From: Bradysia coprophila
Lineage: Eukaryota > Arthropoda > Insecta > Diptera > Sciaridae
Direction of reading: 5' to 3'
Assembly (NCBI RefSeq): GCF_014529535.1
Contig: NW_023503616.1
Coordinates: 4,340,001 to 4,404,000, forward strand
Length of the DNA stretch: 64,000 bases
The notes below the pieces were generated by a model. It had not been told where the DNA came from. It saw nothing but the letters and a program-made list of their open reading frames with translations, and did not search any database. A program made the translations under genes and the position numbers. Of the stretch, positions 39,401 through 51,604 are shown piece after piece; the stretch's first letter is position 1; each line of letters begins with the position of its first letter.

Positions 39401-42400
39401 AACCATCTCCATACAATTCTGGAAAAACAGCCACCGAGAATGCAATTGATCACACCGGATCTGCAAACGTTCCACAATCTATGTATACTCAAAATGCTAC
39501 GTCTCCGGCTCCGAATCACATTTACGATCAAAATTCTCAACAGCAGCAAGGATTCCAAGCTAACATTGACACATCTCGATATCAATTCGTCGGACAATCA
39601 ACACAGGATCAACCGACCCAAAACAACCAAATAAATTATCCTTATCAAGGATTTGTGCAGCCACCACCTTACTCGGTTCTTGATACAACAAAATACCAGC
39701 CATCCGTTTCGCCAACACCTTCACAGACTAGTAGCACGAGCAGTGGCTGGGTTTCGCAGCAACCGTACTCACAGAATACTCAACAAACTGGCGTGATGTT
39801 TCAACAGCCTCAGCTGAGTCAGACACCAAACTATCTGCAGAATATGCATCAAAGTCCAGTCCAGCAATATCAAAATCAAGAGTCGTCGCAAAATTATCAA
39901 CAACAATTTCAACAACCATCATTGCAGCAAACACAGTTGCAACCACCCCAATACCAACAATCACAATTCCAGCAACCACAGTTCCAACAATCACAGCCTC
40001 AACAACCCGAATTGCAGCAGCCTCAGTTTCAGCAACCACAATTGCATCCACAACAACCAGAATTGCAACAAGATCAATTGCAACAGCCTCAATTGCAGCA
40101 GCCTCAGTTTCAGCAACCACAACTGCATCCACAACAACCAGAATTGCAACAGCATCAATTACAACAGGCCCAACTACAACAACCACAAGCCATGCAGCCA
40201 CAGTTGGAGCATCCACAATTGCAAGAACAACAATTCCAACAACCGCAGCTTCAAAATAACTCATTGCAACCAAACCAACAATTTAGTGCCAGTTCAAACA
40301 TCTACAGCAATGCAATCACATCAAGTAACAACAACACGTACACTGACCTTTACACAACAACGTCTCAGTCAAACTACCAAATTACTGCAAACAATCAATA
40401 TGTTACTGGCTACGATCAGTCCGGAAAAATATATTCCAACCAAAATTCAACGTCTTACGGAGGACATCCGGGCTATACGTTTAATCAAAACACTGGAGCA
40501 TATGCGTACGGAAGTGGCTATCAGGTAAGTTCATAAGACACAAAGAAAAGTCTATTTGTAGCTTCATTCCAAAACTTTCTTTTCATTTCGAAAGGATAAT
40601 GAACCAATTCGCAATCCGTATTCACAATACACAAGTGCAGCGTTGACTGAAACAAGTTATACAACTGACAGTAACAATTTGAGTACGAACGGGGAAAGCT
40701 TTGCTGCCCAGGTATATTAGCAGCGTTGTGTAGTCATGCTTACTGATACTAAGTTAAAATGTTCCGTTTATTTAGTATGCGACCGATCCGAACGCCGCAG
40801 CATCGTATAATCAACAACCAGTCATGACATCGACTGGTAGTTATTTCAATCTACCATACGGTACTACTACATTTTCCGAGTCCGAGAACGCCAACGTCAC
40901 TCCGCCAACTGCAAACATTTCACAAAATTTCTCGAATTCCAATTCGGTCACCCTTCAACCGGTGATTTCAGACAATCGAAATTCAACGACATATATGCAG
41001 AGCAATAGTCAAACAAGTACTACGATCACAAGTAGCGGAGAAACAAGTGAGTCAAATAATCACCTAATCTGAACTGTTAATGCCACACCATTTCATTTTG
41101 AATGTCTTGATAACGGAACTTTAATTTTCTAGGGAATAATCAACAGGCATCACACGAATCGTCAACAGCTGTAGCTCCACCTGACAGCACCAAATCCACA
41201 ACACAACCATCCAATATTGACCTTCTTTCGGGTCTCGATTTTACAATTTCCGATTTGACTATTTCCACACCCCCGTTGCAACCAAAATCGATAAATGATA
41301 GTGTAGGTGCTTCACCACGATCTACCGATGAGGTGCTTACGCCAACAAAAGTAGCATCGCAACCTAGCAGCACTGATGTTCCAACAAATTTGAAACCTAA
41401 AACCGATTTGGTATCCAGTGCGGACAATCTATCAATCTGTTCCGATTTAAGTTCCATTGACCAAAACTTTGATTGGGAAAGTGCCTCACAAAAGAATGAT
41501 CCACCAAATCCAACGCAAGTTGATGTTGATGTATCGAACACTAAAGAACCGACGATCAGTCCAGATACTGTACGCTGGTTCCATAAGGAAGTGGAACGTT
41601 TGGAGAAAACAATGGAATCCGTTAAAGTGAAGACACTTAACGGTTCTACGTCATTAGATAGTAAATGGAAAGACTTACAAGACTTGTTGGTGAGTGTCGC
41701 GAAATTTCGCAAATTGCGATGATTGTTCCAACTAAAAATTAAAACTAATTTTTTATCAGGTTAAGGACGAATCGAAACGAACGACATCAGTGGCCAAATT
41801 GTTTCCAGAAAAAAACCGATCCACAGATAATATTCCGTATGATCATGCGAGGGTACTTCTACCAACATCAACTGACAATTACATAAATGCAGTTTACGTG
41901 CAGGTGAGATATTCCTTGTTGTATTAGAATCCCATTAGACACTAGAGAGGTTTCAACGATTTGATTCACTGTGAACTCACATGATACAAGTTATCGATAC
42001 GTTGACTAAACTGTCGTGATAGCGAGGATCGCGCTATGGAACACAACCTTCTGAAATTCTCAGTTCATTGATGCCACACGCATCAATGCATAAGTGTTGG
42101 TTTGTTATTAATTTGAAATTTTAATAATTGAAGCTTGACAAGGAAAACAATATGGTAAGTTTCAGTACGCTAATTAACGGTGACTGTCCACGTAAACATT
42201 GTCCATTAGAATCACTAGTATGAGATACATATTTTATCGTTCACCTTCAGCTAAGCAAACGGAAGGTGATGCCGTTACTGAGATCAAACCCAACAAATTA
42301 CCTAAATATTTTACATTGTTCAGACTTTCACGTATTTTAAACTTAGACACAACCGGAAATTCATAAGCTGTTTTATTTGATACTTTACCCTTGAAATAGA

Positions 42401-43511
42401 CCATCCAGTAAACGAAGCATATAATTGTGATTTAACCACCAAACGATTTTCCCGTTAATTTTTCATACATTTTATTTTAAAGGAGCTGAGTGCAGGCTGT
42501 CCTCAACTCATTCTGGCGCAAACTCCCTTGCGCAACACTGTCACCGATTTTTGGCACATGATTTGGTCACAAAAGTCACGTTTAATTGTTTGTCTTCACA
42601 GTCCAACAGAGGTATTTTGCCATCAAACTAACTCAGAACCGAACCTGTTTTTCTAAATTAATGATTTTAGATGCTGGACCCATTTTTCCCTCAAACCAAC
42701 GATGCGGAGGATACATATGATGATTTTTCCGTCACCGTTGTCAAACAGTTCGACCTGTCGCATTGTATCGAACGAAATGTGAAAGTCACAATGCATGGCT
42801 CGGACATCATCTTGGACGTTACTATTTTGCAAAATAAAAGTTGGCCGAAAAAGTAGGAATTGTGGCAGTAAACGAAGAGCAGCCAACTTTAATTTTGATT
42901 GAATTTTGTTCACAGTTCTGCTGCAAATATATTGGGAATGGCGCAAAATATTGGTGCAGCCTATCGTCAGTTGAAATTGACTTACAAAGAAACCGGACCG
43001 TTGATACTGAATTGCATTTCTGGATCGGAACGATCGGGGGTGGTTGCTTTAGCTATTGCCGCATTGACTGCTACAAATTCTAAGCGACCCATTTTAATAA
43101 GTAATTCAGCGTTAATACCCAGATAATTGGTCCGTTATTCATTCTCCTCCTCTTTCAGATCCGATCGACGTATGGTATCGAATATGTTGTCAACGAAAAG
43201 GTGCTCTTCGTGACATAACAATGCTCGAGCTTTCTATGCAAATTGTACTGGCTAATGCCCATAATCTGCTAAATAAACGTGAGTATGTCGACAAAATGTT
43301 TCAAGTTCCTAGTGGACTTGAGTCACGCTTGTTTTTGTCACAATTTATTCCATGTAAATCGTTTTTACATTGTTTGTACTCTGCAGACGGAGTGATGACA
43401 TCGTATCAGATGAAAACAACAACACCGGTTACACTGACTACCGACAAGCCGGAAGTGAAGGATCCGTTCAGTGATTTAGATCCGTTGTGGAAATTAAAAC
43501 CGAAGAACTAA
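36497..43511 (+). CDS. mop: Myopic / HD-PTP (PTPN23), BRO1-domain ESCRT adaptor
   Basis: Eleven coding exons: 36497..36580, 37063..40524, 40595..40711, 40776..41046, 41133..41689, 41760..41903, 42483..42611, 42671..42852, 42916..43100, 43159..43278, 43387..43511 (about 1,791 aa; the Drosophila protein is of similar length). A BRO1 domain runs from about residue 8 to 385, followed by a helical V-type domain to about 700. A Pro-rich part (PPPPYVPYGS near 775) and a Gln/Pro repeat (about 970-1095) follow, then a C-terminal tyrosine-phosphatase-like domain (about 1498-1765), ending DLDPLWKLK. HD-PTP/Mop links ESCRT-0, ESCRT-I and ESCRT-III at endosomes and promotes sorting of EGFR, Toll and other receptors. 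Phosphatase motifs are degraded: the P-loop reads NCISGSERSG (Cys 1682), WPD is WPK (1646-1648), and the phosphotyrosine loop has NRS instead of NRY. It is therefore probably a pseudophosphatase scaffold. Start: ATG followed by EALPKLPMVSFDLK and a GTAAGT donor. Confidence 0.95.
39895..40260 (+). repeat. mop: Gln/Pro-rich coding repeat in mop with an 81-bp duplication
   Basis: The coding sequence consists of CAA/CAG-rich units encoding QxQQPQ- and LQQPQF-type steps. A block starting at 40021 recurs almost unchanged at 40102 (offset 81 bp, 27 codons), both encoding PQFQQPQLHPQQPELQQ. The frame is kept, so copy number can vary without breaking the protein. Confidence 0.85.
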
Positions 43512-43588
43512 AATTAAAGTATTATTTTGAAATGTAGCTGAATTTAGCAGTGAGTTATATTATAAAAATATTATGAATTTATGACTAA

Positions 43589-43594
43589 AATAAA
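43589..43594 (+). terminator. Likely poly(A) signal of mop
   Basis: AATAAA lies about 80 nt after the myopic stop codon and is the first good hexamer downstream. Confidence 0.6.
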
Positions 43595-44048
43595 GGAAAA
43601 ATTCTTCTATGGTGAAGTGGCACCTTTTTTTGTTATCATGATGAAATCTGCAGATGTACTGACATATCCAAACGCAAAAAAAAATCGCTGACCTGTTTAA
43701 CTGCACCTAGAAATTACTATAAATTGAATACAAATCGGTTCATTGACCTTTGCGATTATCAGTGACAACTGACTTGCAGTCTAACGGATTCATTTTCTCA
43801 CATTGTTTTTCACAGACGAGCAATCCAATGGATTGAATCCATGTAGTCACAAACATTCAGAAAAAATGGAATATCTAAAATTTCCAATATTTTCTAAATA
43901 ACAACCCAATTCCCTCGCATTTTTTTGGGAATGCAATTTACTGGTACAAAATCGTTTTACTTTAGTAGGGATGTTAAGTGGCCTTTTCATCCCAAGGGAA
44001 ACGTCTTTACATCGCTTGTAAAGTTGTAGTACATTCTATGGCAATTGA

Positions 44049-44112
44049 ACAAATGCTGGAAATGGCACTTCTTGTGTACCGACACACAAGAAGTGCCATT
44101 TCCAGCATTTGT
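44049..44112. repeat. Perfect inverted repeat, 29-bp arms, 6-bp loop
   Basis: The left arm (44049-44077) is the exact reverse complement of the right arm (44084-44112), with loop ACCGAC. The arm contains GGAAATGGCACTTCTTGTGT. Perfect pairing suggests a young foldback or a copy maintained by palindrome dynamics. Confidence 0.8.
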
Positions 44113-44222
44113 CCCATTTCTAAGTAAGATAATTTACTCAAAAGCTTGAGGTAAAGTTTTGGTACCGTGGAGTAAAGTTAACCTTACCTCACGTTTTTAG
44201 GTAAAGCTTCATACTACACTCT

Positions 44223-44309
44223 GGAAGTAATCTGATATTTTGCATCACTATGAGTAAACGTACCTCGGGCACTTTCATTCATCTGGATACTAAATATCAA
44301 ATTACTTCC
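44223..44309. repeat. Inverted repeat, 18-bp arms
   Basis: GGAAGTAATCTGATATTT at 44223-44240 pairs with AAATATCAAATTACTTCC at 44292-44309 with one mismatch. Weaker complementarity continues outwards on both sides, so this may be the inner part of a larger decayed foldback (roughly 44140-44350). Confidence 0.5.
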
Positions 44310-44959
44310 CTGGTACCCAGGTATAGTAATGTACTATATCGAACCTCTGACTTCCGATGAACAGATTAGTATACAAAATCTATTACTTCATTGGTTCTAC
44401 TATACATTCTACTATTTAAACTGACAAAATTATTAGTCAGAGCTCATAGTTTATTTTTGTTGTATAATATCGCTATTGGTAACAGTGATGACATTCCGTC
44501 ATAATAGTATTTGTGAGAATCATAACGTCACTTCTTAGATGCCTGCGCGATGATGCTATTGAGAATTCTGTCAAGTTAATGCAAAAATCATTTTGGTTGC
44601 GTAAGTTAAGACATTAAGTGAATTCACTTCTTCTGGAAAAACTAAAATGAATTTAATGAATGAAGAATTTGTATCAACAATGCAATGACAGTGCACGGAT
44701 AATTCAGTTCAATTGAAATAAAATGTTATTTTCGAAACGTATTCATTACGTCCATCTTCAGTCTACCATAACAACAATAAAATGCAAAACAAAGGTGTTT
44801 ATAAATACATTCAAAAAATATCAATCAAATAGCAAATCAGTGGCAGTGTGTTATGCTGAATGGAGCCTATTGCATACTTGTAAATAAATTATAGTAAAAC
44901 ATTTTTAGTTAGATAATACTGTTCAGCTGATTCAGCATGAATTTTGATTATTGTACATT

Positions 44960-46326
44960 ATGATTAACGTTGGTATTCTAACAGCCGTTGGCGCTTTCTT
45001 AGGCTACACTGTAGCTTCGGCCTTTTTTTGGAATTTTCCTCATTGGCTGCATAAAAAGAAAAATATTTCTTTCACCTGTGCTCATATTAGTCACCGCGGA
45101 GGTATGTAAGAAAAGTTGATTGTCATTGGAAAATCGTTTACAGCTTTTCATTTTCTGCTTGCCGCTTTATAGGGTCGGCTGAAGGCTATGAAAATACTAT
45201 CAAAAATTTCCGGAAGTAAGGAGAAATTAGTTTCTTTTTCTTAAATTCTTCCCTATTCCTCTGAATTAATAAATTAATTTCATTTCGTTAAGTGCTGTGG
45301 AAAAGGGTACAAACATGCTTGAATTGGATGTTCGGTTAACAAAAGACGGGCAGGTGGTCGTTTTTCACGATTCATCTCTCTTGCGAGTGGCAGGAACGGA
45401 TTCGAACATTGCAAATGTTGACTATGACTCACTTCCCAGTTTGAGTATGACAGTTCCGATTGATACGGTTCCTGGTAAGCTTTTCATATATTTTAAAACT
45501 GATAAAATTGCTTAGTATAATTCTCACATAGGCGAAAGTTTTACCGACCAGACTTGGTCGGACGAAGAAAGACGTATACCCTTGCTTCGCGAAGTGTTTG
45601 AGGAGTTTGCTGACGTACCCATCAATATTGACCTAAAAGAAAATGATTCTAGATTGATAAAAGAAGTCTCGGAACTTATCAACGAATTTCAAAGGGCAAA
45701 TTTGACTGTGTGGGGGAGCTTTAACAATGAAGTGTGCAAGGAGTGTTATCGTATTGTAAGTACAGGGGAATATAAAAATTTTAAAGACGACTACATTTTG
45801 CGCCTTTTTTTCTTCAGAATCCCGACGTTCGTTTATTCTTTTCTGCTAAAAGGGTTGTCGTTTTACTGTTATGTGCGTTTACCGGCTTACTACCTTTCAT
45901 GCCCATAAAAGAGACGCACTACGAAATATTTCTACCGATGTCTATAAAAAAGTGAGTGAAAACTGACAGGCCACTGACTAAATTACTTACAAAATTACCG
46001 TGATATTTTAGACGAAGATTGAAACAGGTTCCTGAATTACCATTTTCGGAAAAATGCCTATTTTGGGCCTGTGAAACATTTCTCGTGTGGAAGCCACTTA
46101 TAAACCATCTGAAGAACCGCGGAATTCATGTAAGTTCTAGCAAATTTATTCGCAACAACAATTTCAAAACAGATTCTATTTCTTGATCTTTACCTTACAG
46201 GTATACTTTTGGGTGTGCAACGATGACGACGAATTCGCGGAATGTAATAAATTGGGAGCAAACGGATGTATGACGGACCGGCCAACGCTTCTTCGAGAAT
46301 TTTTGAATACAAAATCCACTGAATAG
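44960..46326 (+). CDS. Glycerophosphodiester phosphodiesterase, GDPD1/GDE4-like
   Basis: Seven exons close in frame to 322 aa: 44960..45101, 45173..45215, 45293..45474, 45532..45755, 45818..45951, 46012..46129, 46201..46326. The N-terminus is a membrane helix (about residues 3-25, VGILTAVGAFLGYTVASAFF). The GDPD signature follows: HRGGSAEGYENT (45-56), with catalytic His/Arg, and then MLELDVRLTKDGQVVVFHD with the acidic metal ligands and second His. Later blocks are INIDLK and a hydrophobic segment VVVLLLCAFTGLLPFMPI (about 210-227), typical of the GDPD1/GDPD3 branch. These membrane enzymes hydrolyse lysophospholipids and N-acyl-lysophospholipids (lysophospholipase D) and glycerophosphodiesters using a divalent metal. 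The length matches human GDPD1 (about 314 aa). All introns are 51 to 77 bp. The gene converges on the zinc-finger gene, with about 1.1 kb between stop codons. The exact Drosophila orthologue was not determined. Confidence 0.9.
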
Positions 46327-47387
46327 ATTGGCAGCACATTCAGGTGATACGCTCAATATTAAATAGGTCGTAAATTTACAAACAACAAGGAAATTGTTTT
46401 GTCGTTAACTCTATGATTATAGAAAAAGAAAATTAGATTAAAATTCAGTGGTTGTTAGAATTTGTCTCCGAGACGAAATCGCTGTATTTGCATATTGCAA
46501 TCGGTTTCACGTGTCCTTTTACAGACGCGACGATAAAGTAGACGACAAATGCGTTAGCAAATTATGTTTACTTCCCGGCGTGTCGGTCGAAATTTACCGG
46601 TGACCAAAAACGTAAAAAGAACTTCCCATTACATACATTTCCCGCTGGTTTGCTCAGCTATCGGTTCAATTTAACGGTAACGGAAATGTTTCTCCAACTC
46701 CCTATACCCTGGATAGACATAATTTGCACACGCGACGATGGTGATTTGGTTTTTGAAAGAAAAATGAATCGCTAAACTAGAAGACTCATATCAATCTGCT
46801 CAATATATTCGTTGATCGATAATTGTACGGGGTGATATACTACGCGTCTGTGAAAGGTTAATTTAAATATTATGTTGAACCGCTTGAACGCATTTAAGTG
46901 CAAAGAATGTTAATGTTTGATTGTTTGACGTTGTTAATTTTAATTTATTTATTTGTATCTGTGGTTAGTCGTACTAAAAGCAAATAAAATCTATTCAAAT
47001 GGAGAAATTGATTTTGTTTGTTGGAAATGAATACGTCTGCTAGTGGTAGTTTTGTCAAACAGGTTCTAATGAAAAAGTTAAAAGTTTCTCTCGTCTGTTG
47101 AAGTCTACCTTTACACGGCTTCAGACTAAACATTTTTGAGAAGGCATCAATTTCATGTATAGTTAGCCTAAGATGCTACGCTTAAATATGGACAAGTGTA
47201 GAATCCTAGGCTAACTATACATGAAATTGATGCCTTCTCCACTCCACTCCACAAGAAAATTCGGATTCGAAATTTGATGGTAAGTGGAGTAGGAATTGCT
47301 TTTTCTGTTCAGGTGGGGCGAGTCGCCGGTAGTCTTATCGACGTAGTAACTTCTCGAAAATTTATTTAAAATAGAAAACATTCCTCA
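46327..47387. other. Space between convergent GDPD and zinc-finger genes
   Basis: It contains the 3' UTR of the phosphodiesterase gene; AATAAA at 46983-46988 is a possible but distant poly(A) signal. A 33-bp perfect inverted repeat lies at 47138-47239. No additional gene was seen. Confidence 0.45.
47138..47239. repeat. Perfect inverted repeat, 33-bp arms, 36-bp loop
   Basis: The left arm 47138-47170 (begins GAGAAGGCATCAATTTCATG) is exactly complementary to 47207-47239. It lies between two convergent genes, so read-through RNA from either strand could fold here. It is probably a MITE remnant. Confidence 0.8.
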
Positions 47388-47393
47388 TTTATT
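47388..47393 (-). terminator. Likely poly(A) signal of the zinc-finger gene
   Basis: TTTATT on the plus strand (AATAAA on the minus strand) lies about 30 nt after the stop codon at 47425-47427. A second one is at 47361-47366. Confidence 0.5.
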
Positions 47394-47424
47394 TGTACTC
47401 TTTCATTTCTACATATCGGTTGGA

Positions 47425-50400
47425 CTATTGTATTGTTTGCAAAAATCTCAGCTTCTTTCCATCACTCGTGATAATTTCAAGGCCTTCGGAGTCCATATTG
47501 AAGAATTCGTTTTGATCGTTCACCGCCAAATTCTATAAATTCATAGAAAATAATTATTTGCTTCCACATAACAGAACATATCTCCGACAAACCTTCCTTT
47601 CCAAAGCAACATTTTCCGATTGATCAGTTAACAATCGAAGGTTGGATGTTGAATATTGTTGGATTCCGTCGTGAACGTTATTGTCATCATCAACAAAAGG
47701 TATTCGAAGTTCATCGACATTTTCACTTGTATTTCCTTGAGTAAAACGTATTTCAGAACTCGAATCCAATTGGCTAGACGAATTCTTTGCAAAAGAAATA
47801 ATTTAAATTTTGGGGAAAAATAGCTGGAAAATGATTTGCAAATTATTACCACTTGATTAACAAGCTTAACCGTTTTATTTTGTCCAAGATTTGGATCTTG
47901 ATAGGTCACGTAAAATATTTGATTATCTTTATCGATATCGTTCTGATCAGCGAGTCGCCAAACGGAGTCCGATAATTCGGTAGGCACTATGTCGGCCAAC
48001 ACAATTGGATCGAATAGGTTTTCTTCTTCGGGAAGGTCATTTGATTTGGCGTGAACTGATTTCTCGAACGGAAGATCCTGCTAAAGTTAAAGAAAAGGCA
48101 AAATTTTAACGCTTCGATCCAACGTTTTCTTGCAATGACCCCTCACCTTATTTTGTAAATTAGAAGTTGAAGCAGTTTCGGGTGTGCTAGGCTTATCTTT
48201 TGTATTATTTGTGGATGGTATTTTATTTTGATGAGTCTAGAAAGAATTTAGTTTCGATTATGGGTATCGTAAGTGGTGTACCGCTCCGTACCTTTTTATG
48301 TTTTGCTAAATTTGAACAGTCCGCAAATGTTTTTGGGCAAAGAGTGCATTTGTACGGCTAAAATAGTCTTCAATTAAAACCTGAGTTTCGAAACCAACAA
48401 AAAACAAACCTTCTCCTTCGTATGCGTCCGGCAATGTTTGATCAAAGCCCAATGTTCCGAAAACGCTTTATCGCAATACGTACAAGAGAATGGCTAAAAC
48501 AAAATCAATTTTTGAAATGAAATTTCTTTGGGAAGGCTTACGGGCAACCACCTTCTCATTATTGTGTCGTCTTAAGTGTGTTTTAAGGATGTCATGCTGC
48601 AAGAATGATTTTGAACAAAGGTGGCATGAATACGGTTTCACATTTACATTGTGTCGCTTGCTGTGGATCTGACACTGCGAGCTTGTTTTAAATGTCTTGT
48701 CGCAATACTGGCAGCTGAAGGGTCTCACCTTAAAAGTGATGATGTGAGGACAAAATTAGGACGTTCAAATTTTTAGTTGAGGGAACTGGTCATGACCTGA
48801 GGGTAAAATACTTACATTCGTGTGAATGCGAATATGTTCCTGGAAAGAGTAATCGAAAAGTTGTTTAGTCAAAAGTATGACATAGCTGGAGATCAATTTT
48901 CAATTACCTGAAGATTGCCATTCTGACTAAACGATTTTCCACACACTTCACAGCTAAATGGTTTGGTTCCAGCATGCCAAAGCAGATGTAATTTCAAGCT
49001 ATAAACGGAGAAAACAGAATTATTTTCGCAACAATAACATCAAACATTGGCAAAAGAAACCTTGTTTTGTGGGCAAACGATTGATTGCATATGTCGCAGT
49101 TGTGATTTTTGATCGAATTATGTATCGGCATATGGTTGAGTAAATTTGGCTTAGTCTTAAACGATGCCCCGCAAGTGGTACACGAATACGGTCCTTTTCA
49201 AACGAAAATCATCATCAATGAATATTGATCTGCGAAACTTTAGCAATTCAACTTACGGTCTTGCGAATGAACCAACTGGTGTCGTCGCAGCAATTGCTTA
49301 TGTTTGAAACTTTTTCCACATTTCGAGCAAACGAATCGGAAATGATTGTGCTCCGAATTTTTATGATACAACATCGAGCTGGGATTCTTGAATGTGCGAT
49401 TGCATTTGTCGCATGGATAATTCGGTGTGTCGTTGGTATTGTCGGTTGAATTAGGTTGGCCTGAATGTGTCACTGCATGGATGAGTTGATAGTGTACGGT
49501 CAGTAGAGATTCATTCGCAAAGGATTTGTTGCAGATTGAACAGTCGTGTCTCTTCTGAAAATTAAATAATTTTCGCTAGGGAACGTTGTGCTTCAGTCAA
49601 AAGTGTGACTTACTCTAGCGGTCAAACTGTCCTTAGATGTAGGCTTTGTGGTGGTTTTTTCATCACTCTGGAAATGGTAAATTGATAATTAAACCGGTAG
49701 AATTTAATTGTCTTCATCTATAATGGATATAGGATGCTCACTGTGCCTTCCTTTTCCGTTATAAAGTTGGTATAAGTAAGAAATTCGGAGTTTATTTCTT
49801 TTACTGATTGCGTCACCGGCATCGAAAATGACTGTGGACTTTCCGTTCGATCCATATTTTGCAGTCCATAGAGTACTTTGGCTGCTGTTTCCTCGATATT
49901 ATCCATTTCATCGAAAACATCATCCAATGTTTGGACAGTCTTTGCATTTGTATCATCGACGAAATGATCAGCCTGTCCAAAAACAGTGTCAGGCAATAAG
50001 TTATCTTCATCATTTGACTGTAATCGTTTTGGAATTAGAGAAAAACTTTTTTTTTTAATTTATTTCAATTTTCATTAACCTCCGTTTCAATGTTCTCAAT
50101 TATTCCTTCGCCGGTGTGTGTCGTCGCTTCTTGGTGTTCAGATCTAAAACGTTTTACCGAAATTAAAATTTCAATTTAACAAAAGTGAAGGAAGGAAAGT
50201 ACATTAGCTTCCGCGATGAAAACTTCTCCAGACACTGAATGCATTCGTATTGGACATTTCGATGGGACATCTTATGGCTCATGTATCGCAGTTGTTGAGT
50301 GTAAGATCTACTGCAGATTTCGCAAATGAATTTCTTTCGTTGACCAGAATTTGCGTCTAACACATGAGAATATTTAGGTAAAAGGACAAATGTGATCAAA

Positions 50401-51604
50401 TTTTGCCTGTAAACTTACGCTTCTTGCCCGTTTTCGTGCTATCAAAAATTAAGTCCACTACATGTAGTCCATCTGCATCTTCCATATGACCGATAACTCC
50501 TTCTGAATTAACGTCCGCCTCATTGGTAAAACCCTCATTATCCGACACATTGTCCAGTTTATCGATAACACCGTTTTCGACATAGACTCGTTCCAGTTCC
50601 CGACCCTTTATTGCAAATTTTTGATTTATCAATTTAGTAGTTTTTTGACGACAAGAAACGAATACCTGAACCACTTCCTGAAAGCGTGAAGGTAATTTGA
50701 TCTTCCTCTTTCTTCGACCAGCAGTATTTTCTTCCATCAATTCTTGTGATTCTCTTTCTTCTTTCGCTAACTGTTCAATTTTAGCGGCCTCTAACGTTTG
50801 TGCTTCTTGCTCTTTTATTTTGTCTACTGTTGCCTTCGATGGTCTTCCTCTTTTACGCTTTTCTTTTTCTGGCAGCCCGAAACGACTATAAATCACATGA
50901 TCGTCGCTGTAGAGGTCTATACGATAATATATAATAAAGACAAACGAAAATCCATAATCAGTTCCCAAAACACTCAAACTTACTATCTTTCTTCAAATGA
51001 TCTACGTTCGATTTCGATTCCTCTGCGTGTGCACATCGAAGACTCTCTTGGCCTACGTAGAAGACCGATTTTACATTGAATCTCTGTAAGAAGTCATTCG
51101 TTTGTTACCTTTCATTACTAGGTCAAAAAATTCCACCGTTGACTCAACTTGCAGGTGACAACCTAATGTAGACAATGACTATTTATAAATAAATCTATAA
51201 ACGGTACTGTAGATGTACAGAAGCATAATAGAACAGGTTATAATTACCTGGACATATCCAGCGAGGATACTGACGATCATCTACAATCTGAAACAAAAAA
51301 TATGTAAAATTTCGCAGTATAGTTGGTAAAACTATCTCAAATCAGAGTGTCTGCTTTCGGAATAACCGAAAAATAGTTTGATTAAAATAACATGAAATTT
51401 AACTGTAGCCATCGTTCTGTCTTACTCAAGGAGCAACTGTTAAGCGGTTCAGAATCAAAACAAACCATTTACCTTCAAAGGTAAGTATCGGTTGATTAAA
51501 TGACTTATATCGTGTTCGTCCGACGTAAACAGTTTCATTCCATTTTGCGATCGTTCGCCACATAAACGACATATCGTCGAATTATATAAACAGAGTTGAG
51601 ACAT
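47425..51604 (-). CDS. ZAD and C2H2 zinc-finger protein with AT-hook
   Basis: Twenty exons in transcript order: 51473..51604, 51248..51287, 51109..51162, 50984..51052, 50419..50916, 50203..50356, 50080..50143, 49742..50017, 49614..49667, 49257..49554, 49061..49193, 48908..48998, 48816..48839, 48552..48728, 48410..48493, 48292..48357, 48147..48236, 47850..48080, 47593..47784, 47425..47532 (about 944 aa). The N-terminus is a ZAD: paired cysteines in ICRLCGE and WICPGC, then VEFFDLVMKGQESLR. An AT-hook core KRGRPSK follows, then an acidic linker, about 12 C2H2 fingers (examples YPCDKCNRTF, FSCEVCGKSF, YKCTLCPKTF) and an acidic C-terminal tail. ZAD proteins are insect transcription factors that dimerise through the ZAD and bind DNA with their fingers; the target here is unknown. 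The second finger is degenerate (CIQCLEKF without a standard His pair). The 60 bp at 50606-50665 may be a retained or spliced in-frame intron. The promoter is shared with flower. Confidence 0.88.

Larger units (their letters stand above)
43595..44959. other. Spacer between mop and the GDPD gene, with foldbacks
   Basis: No gene was recognised. The stretch holds a perfect hairpin (44049-44112) and another inverted repeat (44223-44309). The promoter of the downstream phosphodiesterase should lie in its last part. Confidence 0.5.

Noticed and set aside
39728-40273. 181-codon minus-strand frame rich in Val and Ala
   Set aside because: It is the antisense shadow of the CAA/CAG-rich repeat in myopic.
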